Shown one piece after another: positions 40,879-52,730 of a stretch of DNA of 64,000 nucleotides. The stretch's first letter is position 1. Every line of letters starts with the position of its first letter. Location: the NCBI GenBank assembly GCA_004026145.2, contig CP034980.1, forward strand, positions 2,772,151 to 2,836,150, read 5' to 3'. The notes under the pieces were generated by a model. It did no database searches and was not told the DNA's origin. It worked only from the letters and a program-made list of their open reading frames with translations. This stretch comes from Takifugu bimaculatus. Taxonomy: Eukaryota; Chordata; Actinopteri; Tetraodontiformes; Tetraodontidae. A program made the translations under genes and the position numbers.

Positions 40879-43800
40879 ACAGCTCTAAGGGTGTCCTCTC
40901 AGCGTGACCTCCTCTGTAAACAGCAGTGGAGCAGTAAACACGAGCGCTGCTGATGGCAACAGTGTTAAACCCCTGTCTCACCTTATCTCCCCTCTTCCAG
41001 GTCTCTGTCCATCCAGTTCTTCTCTCCTCCCTCCTCTAGCTGCGTCTAACACTCTCCCCTGACCTCCCCATCACTACACTTTTGACTCCCTCTCCTCTCG
41101 GAGCAATCTTTTTCTTTTCTATCACCAAATATATCAGCAATCTCTCACCTCTGTGCTCCATCTAATGCTTTAGTTCCCACTATCAACCTTTTTCTTCCTA
41201 CCTAAGGACCTCCATCTATTCTTCTGTCTGATTTAAGCTGCGGGGATGGCTTTTTTTTTACTCCTCTTCCCTAAAGGGCAGAAGGATTTCTTTTCATGAG
41301 CCAGAGAAGAAAGATGAGCAGAGTGTTAAACCCTAAGGAGCAAAGGAGGGGATGGAAAAAGAGAGACTGATGTGTAAAAACTAACAAACACCAGCGAGGA
41401 AGAAGAGAAGGTCGAGGTAAAATACCTCTGTCAGGGAGGACGGTGAATGGAGCCTGACCAGTGTAGGCTCGATTGTTCAGGTTGTCTCTTCAAGGAGGAT
41501 AAAGAACATTTTTGTTTTAGAATTCCGGGATAGGAATACGCAGTGTGGACTAAAAACACACAGTCGGCAGAGGACAGGAAGCTTTGAGAGGATTAAACGA
41601 CAGAGCAGCCGTGGCAGATGTGCTGCCAGAGGTCACCCAGAGGTCGTTCCAGGTCGGCTGGTCGTGCACTCGCAGTGATTCAAGCATTAAGACTGTCCTC
41701 AGAACACCTGATGACGGATCGGTCACAAGAATCGTCCTGGATTTATTTCCGTGTTTTAAATCAACGTAACGTTGGTGTGAAGTAATAAGTTACAGTCAAA
41801 ACTCAGAACGCAACCGTCTCAAAGTCTGAAACAAACAAAGACGTGGACAAAATGCCCGAGTGGAACCTCAGATGAGGAGAAAACTTCTATCATGAAAGCA
41901 GCTTTGCATCAAAATGAGGAGACACCTGAAGTGGAATTCTGATATTCTGTAGTGTGAACGGAGGGTTTCACGAAAGACTTAAAAGTGACTCCGTTTCCAT
42001 GGTAACGGGGTCGCGCTTACATTTACTTTCGAGTCTAAACTTCAGAAAAAAAAGGGGGGGGGGGTCGTCTGCATGAAACAAACACAAAGGATGAAGATGG
42101 AAATGAAGGTGGAGCCTCGCTGAGCCTTAAAAGTTTGGGTCAAAAAAATGTCAAAAGAAGCGAAAGTTCATTGCTGGGTGTTAAAAACCCACCGGAGTTC
42201 CTGTCCCACCGCACTCTCGCCTTTATTCCTTCCACAGGGGTCAGTCCAGCACTGACCTCATAACTAAACTTTGCTATTCAGTCATCATCTGAATGTTCCC
42301 GTTGATTCAGTAGTTTTCTTTCTCCGGCTGTGTGTCGACTGGTTACTGGTTCAGATGAATAAAACATGCAGCATCTCTCAGGTTCCACCTCCGCATCGGA
42401 ATCAGGGGCCGGGTCATGTCGGCGTTCCTGTTGCAACGCTCCAAACGGCCATGTTTGTCTGCTGTCACCGTTGTCCCGTCATCATTAAAACACGACAGAA
42501 CTCGATTCAGGCGGTAAAACAGGCTGCAGGTGCTGGTTGAACTAAAGTTGAGAGTGAGGAGCAACGTCTGACATTTCTGTTCCTGCCCGGAAAAGCTGCA
42601 AAAATCTGTTTCTGCAAACGTTTTACCGGAAACGCTGCCAGAAGCGTGAAGGTCAAAAGCTCCACCTCTGGTTGGCGGCAGCAGTGGGGGGGGGGGGCTT
42701 TTAAGAGACGGCAGCCAAAGGAATTACTGATATTGTTTCCATCCAAAGCAGCAGCGGAGAGGAGCTGCAGCCAGACGAGAGCGGAGAGAGGGAGATGGGA
42801 CCAGAGGAAGGGCGTGAGGATGGGGGAGAACGGGTGGGTGAGACGCAGAGGTGAAGGGAGAGTGGAGAAGTTGTCGGCGGAGGAGCAAATGAGGGAGGGA
42901 CGGTGAAGGAGGGGACAGGGGTGATGCTGGAAGGTGAACCAATCGTCCTGCTCACTTGACCTGTCCAATTACCACCGCAGCGGTTAATTAGCCCGGAGGT
43001 AAGCTCCGGTAATTACCACATTGTGTCTCGGACAAGAGGCTACGCATGCAGACCACGCGCACGTAGGCTACAAGCAAACACACACTTGCAAACGCGTTGC
43101 TATGGATACGTGCAACACTTTCCAACCAACGTTGGAGAAGAGGAAAAAAAAGAAGACGGACGGTAGAAAGAGAAATGGATAAAAGAGATGAGGAAATAAC
43201 AAGATACAAAAAGAGTGAAAGGAAACAAGAGCTTCACAAAAGGCGGCGGAAGTCGAAGCGGCGTTTAGTTCGGAGCGGATGCTCGGCTCTGTAGGTGCCG
43301 GCCACATTGTCGGGGACGCTCTTCAACAATCAGCTCTGTTGGAGAATGACAGTTGAAAAGGCGCAGATGAGCCGAGGCGCGCGCACATTAGCAGGAGGAC
43401 CTGTTGAATGCATGTGCGATGCACAATGGTGCACCCACCATCCCCCGACGCCGGGAAAGAAAGGAAGCGTGTGGGTGCAAATGACACCCGAACGCCTCAC
43501 CGCGGGATTAATGATTGGTGACATCACTTCTGAAGCTGCGCGTGTGTCCGCAGCAACATCTCTGCTGCTTCTGACTTACTGACCAGACACGTGCGCAGGT
43601 GCAACGGCACGTGGACCAAAAACAGTGATTAGACAGATGAGCGGCGACACTCTGACCCGACGAGTACATCCAATGCTTTAAACACCGATACCGCGTGTCC
43701 TGAAACACACACGGAGAGGGAAAACGTCTCCCCTGTTTAGCTGATGTCTTACATAAGCTGTCGAAAGCTGTGCTCCTCAGGGGTCCAACGTGCACAGAAC

Positions 43801-44772
43801 ACTGGCTTCCTCACACCTGACCGGTGGTGCGGCTCCCACGGGAGCTTCGCGAGGCTGTTTGGGTTAAAAGACCTTATCTCACCTGTGGTGGCTGCAGGAA
43901 CGAGGATGGTAACCCTCCGCCATCAGAAAACTGCTTTTTCTAATCAAAGTAAACGATGTCCTGCAAGCGTCCGTTTGTGGCTTCGTCGCTCCTGACTGGA
44001 ATTTGATGTTGCGTTGAAGCAGCTGCACTCCTCGGGCTTCTGCTGCCACCCTCAGCTCAAGGCCGGGAGGTTTTGTTTTTAACGCGCGCCGATTAGAACT
44101 CCCCAGGTTCTTAAGGATCTTTATGTTGGCGGACAGCGCCACCTAGTGTCCGGGCTCTGCACGCCTTCTCGCTTTTTTAAAAATCGAAATCATCATCAAA
44201 CCACAAGGGAGCAGGTCTGATATGAGTTTTTAATCCCAACCTCATTGAATCAGTAGGCAGACGCACGCAATTCCCATCAGACACGAGGTGATATTCCAAT
44301 TTCACTCATATTCGATACAAATCTGAGACACCGCTGAAACAGTTCATACTGCTAAATCTGAGACCCCTTTTATCTGAAGCAGCAGTAATAAACCAGCAGA
44401 ATAACTGAGCAGCGCAGTGCATTCTGCTAAGGAACCAACACAGGTGTGTACCAACATCCGTGATCCTGTTCAGTGAGGCAGGGGAGCGACGCCTGGAGGG
44501 AACAGGGTGTGAATTAGCTCCATTGTCCACACACCTCTGCTGCATTCCACAACGGGAAAAGGCAGAGGCTCGACAAACCTGAACACTTCCGGCCCCCGCG
44601 GTGGGTGTGGCCGATGACGACATCAGGTGAGGACACGCGTGCTCAGATTAATGTGTTGGAATGTAGCTTCAGTTTCACTTGGGTCATAATCCTCTTCAAT
44701 TTTAAATTGAAATCACAGGTTCATTAAAATCACTTTCTTTGTTTTCAACAGTAAGACGCTGATTTCATTTTC

Positions 44773-46638
44773 TTTATTAGTGGCTTTTATTTCTGATAAA
44801 TGACATGTTAGTGTCATCTCTGCACACACAGTTATCCAATGAGCTTTGAGTATTGGCACAAATATACAGATGAACATCCCTATACAATTCAATTAAGATA
44901 ATATGTAAAGATGTCCAGAACACAATATATGTTTCCATCCTAACAGGACAAATGCTTTGAACTTGAATCAATTTTAAAAATCAAATTTTCTTCTTTAAGA
45001 AGCCAAATTACTAACCAAGACTTGACTGATACACTTGAGAATAAAAACATGTCATTAATAAAATAATCACCTCTAAATCTGAGAAAGCCAATGTTTTTAT
45101 CTGGTTTCTAAAACATCCAGATGAGAAAAAAAACCAAAAACAAATAAAAGATAAAAGCACAAATGATAACATTAATTACGTGTAAGCCCAGAGAATCAAT
45201 AAGGCAAGCAAAGCTCATACTATGGTACAGTTAATTATATACATCCCGTTTACACGTTAACTCGGCGGAGAGGTGGGTTTGTCGCCCCCTATTGGCGCAA
45301 AGCTGCACTGCACACAGTTCAATAGGTCCTGTGTCCCAGGATGGCTGCAGCAGCAGGCAACCAGAGGAGCCAAAGTCCAGCCTCACCCACAGCCTGGTCT
45401 CACTTGAGCTCTCAAACAGCAGAGATGACACTGCGACTCTCCTGTCCGCTTAATAATTGCTAACGTGGCTTTATGTCCCAGATGATTTACAGGGAGGATA
45501 TACCGGTATAGACAATGTGCACACTCATAAATAATGCTGGATACACAAGCAATCGCTGTTACTGGTGTAATGACGAGCAAAAACATGGGTGGTGTCTACA
45601 AAAACAAAGCCAAATGTAAACAAATCATCAGGAGCGGATGATCGTTACCAAAGGTGAGGTCTGAGCATCACAGAGCCCGACTCACTCAGAGGTATACAGA
45701 GGCCCGGAAATGTGAGGGACGAATTACGTCCAAGCAGAGACAAATCCAGTTTTATAAACAAAAGAAGGTGCGTGTGTGTGTCTCTGAATGAAGGGAGCCT
45801 TTAAAATAAACGCATCATCGGGAACTGTCCGTGTGCTCATACATATTTCCTGCAGGAGTTCTATTCCCACATGTTGGAGATTGTCCAGTGGGTGTCAGAA
45901 AGAGGTGGAGCACACACACCGTTACCCACTTCTTTCACATTGCCTCATCTCTGCTGTTGGAAGACAGCTTAAACTGGTCCCTGCAGGTGGTATTCTTCCA
46001 GGTAAATGCTGGTTACCAGCAAGCCACTGCTCTGGAGGGCCTCCCCCTGCATTCACACATGAGGCTACCAGCATAAGAACCCAGAAGCCAAAAGGGGGAT
46101 TCAGTCCACAGCAGAAAATAAATGCAGCCATCCAATCCCATCCTGCCAATACTGAGGCGACTGTGCATGTGTGAGTGCAGGCCTCTGATATCTACACAGA
46201 GTCACACCGTTTTAAATAAATCGTCACAGGAGCAGCCTGGTTTAGTGAGGAGAGCTAAACGAAACACAGCCCCAATGGAAAACTCACAATACCTGAAGCA
46301 GAACATGAATTAGGAAGCTCAATAAGGCTGGAAAAACCACACAAGACCAGCTTATGTTCTCACCAAATATAAGGACCTTCATGTGGGTCAGAGGATTAAA
46401 ATCCAGAAAGAAAACCTGAAGAGGATTACACAATAAGACTTCAAAAAAAAAAGTAAGAGTAAGCCTTAACGCTTAAATCAGAGATGAGATGAATCACAAT
46501 AAACAAGCCAGCAAGAGTGACACATGATCAGTGCTTGATATATACAGTGAATAGTGTGTGTGTAGAGACCACAGAGGAAGGAGCCCCCGCTGGCCGTGGG
46601 TGCAGCGGGCGTCAGGCTGATGGAGCCTTGCTCTGGCC
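44773..46638 (-). other. reep2: Probable REEP2 3' UTR, AT-rich
   Basis: No coding exon is visible between the REEP2 stop and two closely spaced minus-strand AATAAA signals at 44,791-44,786 and 44,778-44,773. The interval is AT-rich and largely free of interspersed repeats, unlike the DNA further left, which fits a long neuronal-type 3' UTR of about 1.87 kb. There is no transcript evidence, and the end could lie elsewhere. Confidence 0.45.
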
Positions 46639-48203
46639 TCACGGGGGCGTCTCAGCGGTGTTGGCGCTGCTCTTTTTCTTTGCTGGCTTCTTCACCGGCT
46701 TAGTTTGAGTCTTGTAGTGGGGAAAAGGGAGAAGGCGAAGAGTCATTAATGGCTGGTTAAACAACAAAAGGGAGGAGAAAGAAAACAGGGAAATTCTTCC
46801 AACGGGGGAATATCGACTCTCCCGGCAGTGTTTCAGCTGGACCGTCATGCACAGACTTGATCAGAAGCCATTAAGAAAAGGAAAAAATAAGTGGAGGTTA
46901 ACCTGAGGACACTCTGAATGGAATGAATTTGGTCAAGGTCCCGTCTCCAAAAGGGGAAACAGAATGCCAGCGCTGGCATGATGACAGTGTGTGTGTGTGT
47001 GTGTGTGCGTGTGTGTGTACCTCCGTCTTGACTGTGGCAGTTTTCTTGGTAGTTTTGGCAGTGCTGCCACGTTTGGCTGCTTTCTCCACCACATCCTCAT
47101 CGGAGTGTTCGGTCCTCGTGTCCGATTGGTCAGAGCCGTGTTGGGAGGAGGCGTCGTCAGCGAGCGAATTGGCCGCCAGGGAGCGAACTGCAGGAGTAAG
47201 CCAAACAAAATAACAAAAAAAAAAAACATGGTCAGCGACTGGAAGGTGTGGCGCTGCGATTACATGAGGCTAGGGCCAAACACATCCTGTACCTACCCTC
47301 ATCCTGGAGCCCAGCTCATCTCCACCTCTATTTACAGTGTCACTGCCATTTAAAAGAGCCTCTCCATGCACAACTCACTGTATTATTGTTTGGTGCTTCT
47401 CTGTTTGCAGACATTTAAATGTGCCCCATCACCCCTTCACCCACAGCTAGCTGCCCTCTGTATTCCGCTCACACCTCGTCCCACACACCCAGCCAGCTGG
47501 CAGCCGAGCACACGTCGTCCTCCTACAGGAGTCACGTGCTTTCACCCCCAGCTATAGACCCCCCCCCCCTCCCTCCCACAGCCACCCTGCAAACTTTGAC
47601 ATCACAAGACTCCATTTGTCCCGACCAGACCCGGCCTCTCAGACGAATAGAGAAATACAGCTCTTGTTTTACACGCATGTACAGAATATATTCGCAGATG
47701 TGGGTGGACGGGGGGTGGCTGGGGGCGATGACGTGTCACATTTCAGAAGTCTTACTCTGCCGCCCAGCTGTGCTCCTGGCCCGGGGCAGCGTGCTGGCCC
47801 CCGAGCTCATGTCGTCCGCAGGCTCCCGTCTCACGCGAGGCTCCGACGTGTGGAGACCCAGCTCGTCGTCGGCGTTGATGAGGGTCAGGTCCTGCATGCT
47901 GAAACTCCGCAGCTTGTCCGAGAGCACCCCCTGACCCTGAACACCCAAAAGACCACGTGTTAAAGAGCATTTTAATCTTAAACCTCCTGATGAACCACAC
48001 ATGAGCCCTCAGGGGACACTGAAGCAGCCCGGCTGCATCTCATCTGATTTGAGGCGTCTACAGAGGTCTGGAATGAGTCGGCGACCCACCTTGCTGGCTG
48101 CTGTCACTGCCGCGTTAGCAGCCAGGTTGAGGCCCCTCTTCCCAAACCTCATCATGGTTTCATAGCTCCTGTCTTTGGCCTGTGCGATGTACTCGTCTAT
48201 CTC
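46639..48203 (-). CDS. reep2: REEP2 exons 5-8: cytosolic helix and basic tail
   Basis: Exon 5 (48203-48090) encodes the EIDEYIAQAKDRSYETMMR helix region. Exon 6 (47936-47756) begins GQGVLSDKLRSFSMQDLT and continues into a polar stretch without clear counterpart in mammals. Exon 7 (47187-47021) is acidic and then Lys/Thr-rich. Exon 8 (46710-46639) ends KPAKKKSSANTAETPP. The basic tail corresponds to the microtubule-interacting region proposed for REEP1-4. The exon 7 donor GTACAC is the first element of a CA repeat. Confidence 0.9.
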
Positions 48204-51200
48204 CTGCAGCACGGAGGAAGGAGGCAACGGAGCCACATCAGAGGCCAGCGAAAGCCGGGACAGACGTGAGAACCAGGTGAAGCTGGGTCCTACCTTCTCT
48301 TTGTTGGACAGGGTTGGGTGGACAAACTTGCGGTAGAGGACGCTGGAGCCCTTAGTGTACGGAGACAGCAGCCAGATCACAAAGGCGATCTTCAGCTCGA
48401 AGTAAAATGGAAACCTGAGCGACGAGAAGATTCATAGGAGCGTCTGCAGAGCATTCTCACGTGTTGCACCCTGGGAAACTGAACAACCCTTCCAATGAGT
48501 CCCGGTGGGGGTGGACAGTCATGGCCGAGCCCATGGAGACTTATTGACAACAGTTGTGTTCAGCCTCTGCTGCTGGAGCCTTAAACACCTTCTTGGGTTA
48601 CTTTAAAGTTGATCCCCATTTCAAGGGGGAGGGTCTCACAAGACTGTTCAGTTAGCTCAGCCCCCACATAGACGCAGAGTAACAAGCAGCTCGTGACTCA
48701 CCATGATAGGAACAAGTCTGTGGCCGTCTCAGCTGTTGTGAACAACGCAAACACGATCCAGTACATCATCCACTTCACCTGGACGGACACACACACACAC
48801 ACACACACACAGAGAGAGTGAGACAACACAGAAATAGAACATGAAAGCCCAGAGCGCCCGGCGTGCATGTGCCGAGACACGTGGGGCGCACATGCTAATA
48901 CAGGACGCTACATATGTTTTAGTGCTGTCAGAGCGCATCAGCGTACAGAGCGAACCTCCTGGAGACCAAGGGAATGTAGGGCACCGTCTGGGCGGAGCGA
49001 CCACATGCTTTAGCTCTCAGGGAAACGCCAATATTCAAAGATCTGGACGCATCGGATCGGAAGGAGACGGCGCAGAAGCAGCTGAATCATTCTGCTCATT
49101 ATAAATGAGTCAAAGGGAAGAAAAGGGGATAAAAACATCAGCGCTAAAAAATGGCCTCCTCCACTCTCTCAGCCTCCGTGGTTTCCAAAGTTGTAAGAGG
49201 GGCGTTGCCATGGCAGCCTGCCAGGAGACCGTTTCCACCCTTCTGTCTAATCCTTCTGGACCCCTCGCCTCTTAACTGTCCGAGGGGGACCTCATCTCAG
49301 GACATGAAGAGAGCAGCTCGATGCTCCTCCTGACAGGGGCTCCCTCTCAAACAATCACCCGTTAACGGGACCCGTTTGTCCTGCTGCGATACCAGATCGC
49401 AAACTTCCCCCGTTCAAACGGTCGGGTTTCCACCCACGACTCAGGAGGAACGCAGGCGTTTTAGCCAAAATGTAAAAAAAAAATCATGACTAGAAAATTC
49501 CAATACGTGAATCACGCTGGTATCGAGGGAGCGGGCGGCTCCGCGTTCAGAAAGCTCAGAAAAAACGGATTCGATCAAGACGATGTTCGTTTAAAGCCGA
49601 TATCTCAGCGTTACAGCCACTAAACGCTGCGGCGTGCAGCGCTAAACGCTGCGGCGTGCAGCGCTAAACGCTGCGGCGTGCAGCCCATCGGGCAGTTACG
49701 CAACTAGCAGTGTTACTGCTGCAGCCATCAGCTATAAATGATCCATTACACGGTCATCAATAGACATTTGGACCAGCGGATGCTCCCTGTAGTGGTGCAA
49801 ACCTTAAACCAGACTAAGCTGGATGCACGCTGACCCAATTCTGCTCCTTTTTTTGGGGCAAACACAGCCAAGAGCAGAAGGAAGTGAAACGGTGGACGAC
49901 GGGCGGGAAAATGCAGCCTAGCCCGGCGCGTCATACTCACATATTCTTTAACGTTCTTCGTTTTGACGGCCTTGTATGAGGAGTACGCTGGATAGAGAGT
50001 CCCAAATGCGAGGCTGCAACACAACAAGAAGACAGACGGGGGTCAATGACAGGTGGCGTTTCGGTTCCTCTTACAGCAAATCCTCCGAGTGTGTGAGAGC
50101 AGATGAGGGATTGGGTTTTGGGACAGTGGGAAACATGCGGGAGTCTGCCAGAGGTGAGCCGCCACGTGTTCCTCGGGTCCACGGTGGGATGGCTGCATCC
50201 CTGACGCGACAGGATGCCGACGACGGAGCTCCGGGCCGGCAGGAAGCGCTGGGTTCAGAAGGCCGCCTGTTGTTCTTGTGGAGTTACAATGTAAACCAGC
50301 GGCTGCAGCTTAAACAAACAGGGCCCGCCTTGGAACGGCGCTGACGCTCCCGGCAGATTCTTCCACCTTTAAGCAGGTCCCGTGTCCCAGGACGCGTCTA
50401 AAGCGTCGCCTCATCTGTGTGGGGCCAGGTCCAGCTCCTGGGCTGAAGGTGCCGCAGCTAGAACGGTGCACAGGTGGAGAAGAAGCCAGCTGGGAGCAAA
50501 CTGGCTGCCGACGTGTTATTTCCCCACTTATGTAATCCAGACGTGCAGGAGGACTGTGACGAAGCCTTTTCATTTCCAGTGGAAAGCTCCAGCAGCTGAG
50601 GGGGGGGGGGAGTGGACGCGGGGGGAGCAGCTGGCTTATTCAGCCCAGTCATCTCCGCCGTCAGGATGATGTGGTGCACAGGTGGACCACAACACTGGGC
50701 CTCCAGAGCTCGACAGAACGGGGCAGAATCCAGAAGCTGGTGTCATTATTAAAGGTCCCTTTAATGTCGCACCAACGATCAGGTGACGGGCGGTCACATG
50801 TAAACACCACCGCGCACATGTGCAGTTTACATGAGCATTTTAATGGTTTAAAGCCGCGCCATTCGCTCCTCTTTAGCATCCTCCTTGTCCTCCCCCCCTC
50901 CCCATTAACGAGGTGACAGCCGCCGGTGTCGCTTTGTGCCGTGAGGACGCTGGTTCGCCCGGACTGGTTAGCAAACAGACGTTAGCGACCAGATGCTAAC
51001 GAAGCCGAATCCACCGCATCATCGTGTCAATTAGAGCCGCGTTTGTCCTCACAAACAACCGCAGCTGTCGCCCAAATACCCGCCTGAAAAGCCTATTTAG
51101 GTCACACGACATTGCATTTAAACAAAGCGGGCACAAGCCCCGGGGAAGGGTCGGCCGGCCGAGCCTGAAACGGCCGGTGAATGACGCCGGCTAACGGTGG

Positions 51201-51263
51201 GAGAGTCGCCCAGAACCCGGCCCGTACTCACACCACTACCCGCGAAATGATCCACGACACCAT
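46639..51263 (-). CDS. reep2: REEP2, receptor expression-enhancing protein 2
   Basis: ER membrane protein of the TB2/DP1/HVA22 family. REEP1-4 shape tubular ER and bind microtubules, and human REEP2 is a hereditary spastic paraplegia gene (established knowledge). Coding exons, in transcript order: 51263-51232, 50013-49941, 48778-48702, 48414-48294, 48203-48090, 47936-47756, 47187-47021, 46710-46639 (stop TGA). They sum to 837 bases, 278 residues, with consistent phases. The start MVSWIISRVVV is the family's invariant beginning. Hydrophobic hairpin segments lie at residues 1-22, 36-60 and 62-83. Conserved blocks are YPAYSSYKAVKTKNVKEYV, SPYTKGSSVLYRKFVHP and LRSFSMQDLT, followed by a Lys-rich tail. 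NKEKEIDEYI and NLAANAAVTAA favour REEP2 over REEP1/3/4. It is about 25 residues longer than human REEP2, mainly in exons 6-7. Its position directly downstream of KDM3B on the same strand supports orthology. Confidence 0.95.
46987..47018 (-). repeat. CA repeat starting at the REEP2 exon 7 donor
   Basis: On the transcribed strand the intron opens GTACACACACAC and continues as about 16 CA units with one GC interruption. The repeat therefore begins two bases into the intron. Confidence 0.9.
48294..51263 (-). CDS. reep2: REEP2 exons 1-4: TB2/DP1/HVA22 membrane domain
   Basis: Exon 1 supplies only 32 coding bases and ends in a GTGAGT donor. Exon 2 (50013-49941) adds LAFGTLYPAYSSYKAVKTK. Exon 3 (48778-48702) holds the second hydrophobic segment, KWMMYWIVFALFTTAET. 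Exon 4 (48414-48294) holds the third, FPFYFELKIAFVIWLL, plus the TKGSSVLYRKFVHP loop. Introns 1 and 2 are long for this gene (1,218 and 1,162 bases). Intron 1 contains a 22-base GC-rich tandem repeat, and intron 2 ends in a (TG)12 tract next to its acceptor. Confidence 0.93.
48787..48810 (-). repeat. (TG)12 at the REEP2 exon 3 acceptor
   Basis: On the transcribed (minus) strand the intron ends (CT)4-(GT)12-CCGTCC-AG and then exon 3 begins at 48,778. The dinucleotide tract occupies the place of the polypyrimidine tract, ending 8 bases from the exon. Confidence 0.9.
49621..49684. repeat. 22-bp GC-rich minisatellite, 2.9 copies, in REEP2 intron 2
   Basis: The unit taaacgctgcggcgtgcagc plus gc is repeated at 49,621, 49,643 and 49,665 without a mismatch; the last copy is 20 bases. 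Each unit has a short dyad (gctgc / gcagc). It lies in the intron between REEP2 exons 2 and 3. Confidence 0.92.
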
Positions 51264-51560
51264 CTTGCTTCGCCGCGCGGCCGTCAGCCCTCGTCGCCTC
51301 TGGGAAACCCGTCAGTGGTGCGGCCCCATTCCCGTCCCGGGCCGGCTGTGGTGCGGTGCGATGCGGAGGCTCCTCGCCCGCTGCTGCGTGCGGTCAGGTG
51401 CGGTCCCGACAGCTTGTGAGGATGCTGCAGTCTCTGGATCGGAGCCGAGCGGCCGCCGCTGCATCTGCCGCAAACAGAGGCTCTTAAAGGGGCCGCAGCC
51501 GTGTCGGCGAGTCCACCCCCCCACCCGATACACACCGAACAGGAAAACCACTCGGACAGC
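50940..51560 (-). promoter_or_regulatory. reep2: GC/CpG-rich REEP2 promoter and 5' UTR region
   Basis: This interval is much richer in G+C and CpG than its surroundings, with runs such as CCGGCCGGCC and CGCCGCGCGGCCG. It straddles the REEP2 start codon (51263-51261). No TATA box at a convincing distance was seen. It is a likely CpG-island type promoter; the transcription start site cannot be fixed from sequence alone. Confidence 0.5.
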
Positions 51561-51884
51561 GCAGACCTCCGCCAAACTATGATGAAGACTCCTTCAAACG
51601 GTTACACAGGTCACCTCTGATCAACACCTTGGGAGGTCAAAAGGTCACAGCCCCTCCGGAAGCCGTCACACCACCAGATTTTAGCCATGTGCTCCCCCGC
51701 CCATGATCAGCATTTCCTGCCTCTTATTAGCCAGCTCATAACTTCCAGACCCGGTGATAACATCTATTATCAATAAAGTGGGAACACTTTATGGACAGCT
51801 AATGATCTTTGTCAGGAGTTGTTCCATTCCTAAAGGATACAAACATGCTCAATAATACTAAGACAAAAGTAAGTTTTTGTAAAC

Positions 51885-52730
51885 TTTATTGTGAAAAATC
51901 AAACAGACTGCTAAGATCAATATATATATTGATACACTGTTAATGGCCAGTAGTTCTGTTCAGCTGTAGTTTAGATTCTTGAACGTCCTTGCTGGAGGTC
52001 TGTAATCCATTCAGGTCATGAGACAGAGGTAACCAAGAAAAAAAAACACCAACAAAAAAAACTGTCTTTTCAGTCTTTCTCGTCTTTAATTTCTGGTGTA
52101 AAACTTTTTTTTTTTTTTCCTCAAAAAGTGAAACAAAAAATACAAAACTTTGGTCTGCTTCCGCCACTTGGCAAATTCATCGGAGCCACTTTTGGCAGAA
52201 GCGATCAGCTGTTAAAAAACAACCAAAAAGAACCCTACAAAAACAGGTTAACCTCACTCGTATAGAAGAAAAGAATACCGGTCATGAACATGTGAGCGTT
52301 AACTCATAATCACATTTATTCAGTCTCTGGTACGGTAGCTGAACCTCTGCTTCGAAGGCACGGCAGCTTTTACCTCACTTTAATCTCACATGTACACTAA
52401 AACAACAGAACAAACACACTGACCTTAAATACAGAGTTAATCCAAAAAAAAAACATAAAAACAAAACTGGAAAACTAGACAAGTTTGAGCGACTGTGTGA
52501 CAGCGATAAAGGGCTTCCTTCATCCAGGCTAACTAACCCCCCCCCCCATTTCAATTCAGCTTTTCTGGCCCAACAAGAGACTTTTGCGTCCCTCAATAGG
52601 AGACCTACGTTCTATGGTAGTACGCTGCTCCTGCAGCCTGTACTTGTTTGTAGGTATGTTATGCATACTGAGTGTAGTAGTGGAGTGGTCGTCCGAGCCT
52701 GGACACGACAACGGTCTTACATGAGACACA
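51885..52730 (-). other. kdm3b: KDM3B 3' UTR with two candidate poly(A) signals
   Basis: Downstream of the stop, AATAAA occurs on the minus strand at 52,320-52,315 and again at 51,890-51,885, giving predicted 3' UTRs of about 0.43 and 0.86 kb. A genomically encoded A-rich run (minus strand, about 52,118-52,105) lies between them and could cause internal oligo-dT priming. The extent of the UTR is inferred from these signals only. Confidence 0.6.

Larger units (their letters stand above)
39135..44772. other. Non-coding DNA downstream of REEP2
   Basis: Contains the repeat copy at 40.4 kb and poly-C/G runs at 40,011-40,021, 42,054-42,063 and 42,687-42,697. The purine-rich stretch at 42,740-42,920 generates open frames on both strands. 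No EGR1-type C2H2 zinc-finger coding sequence is seen. Confidence 0.6.

Noticed and set aside
1..44772. Possible EGR1 exon
   Set aside because: Looked for the C2H2 zinc-finger linker pattern in open frames and found none.
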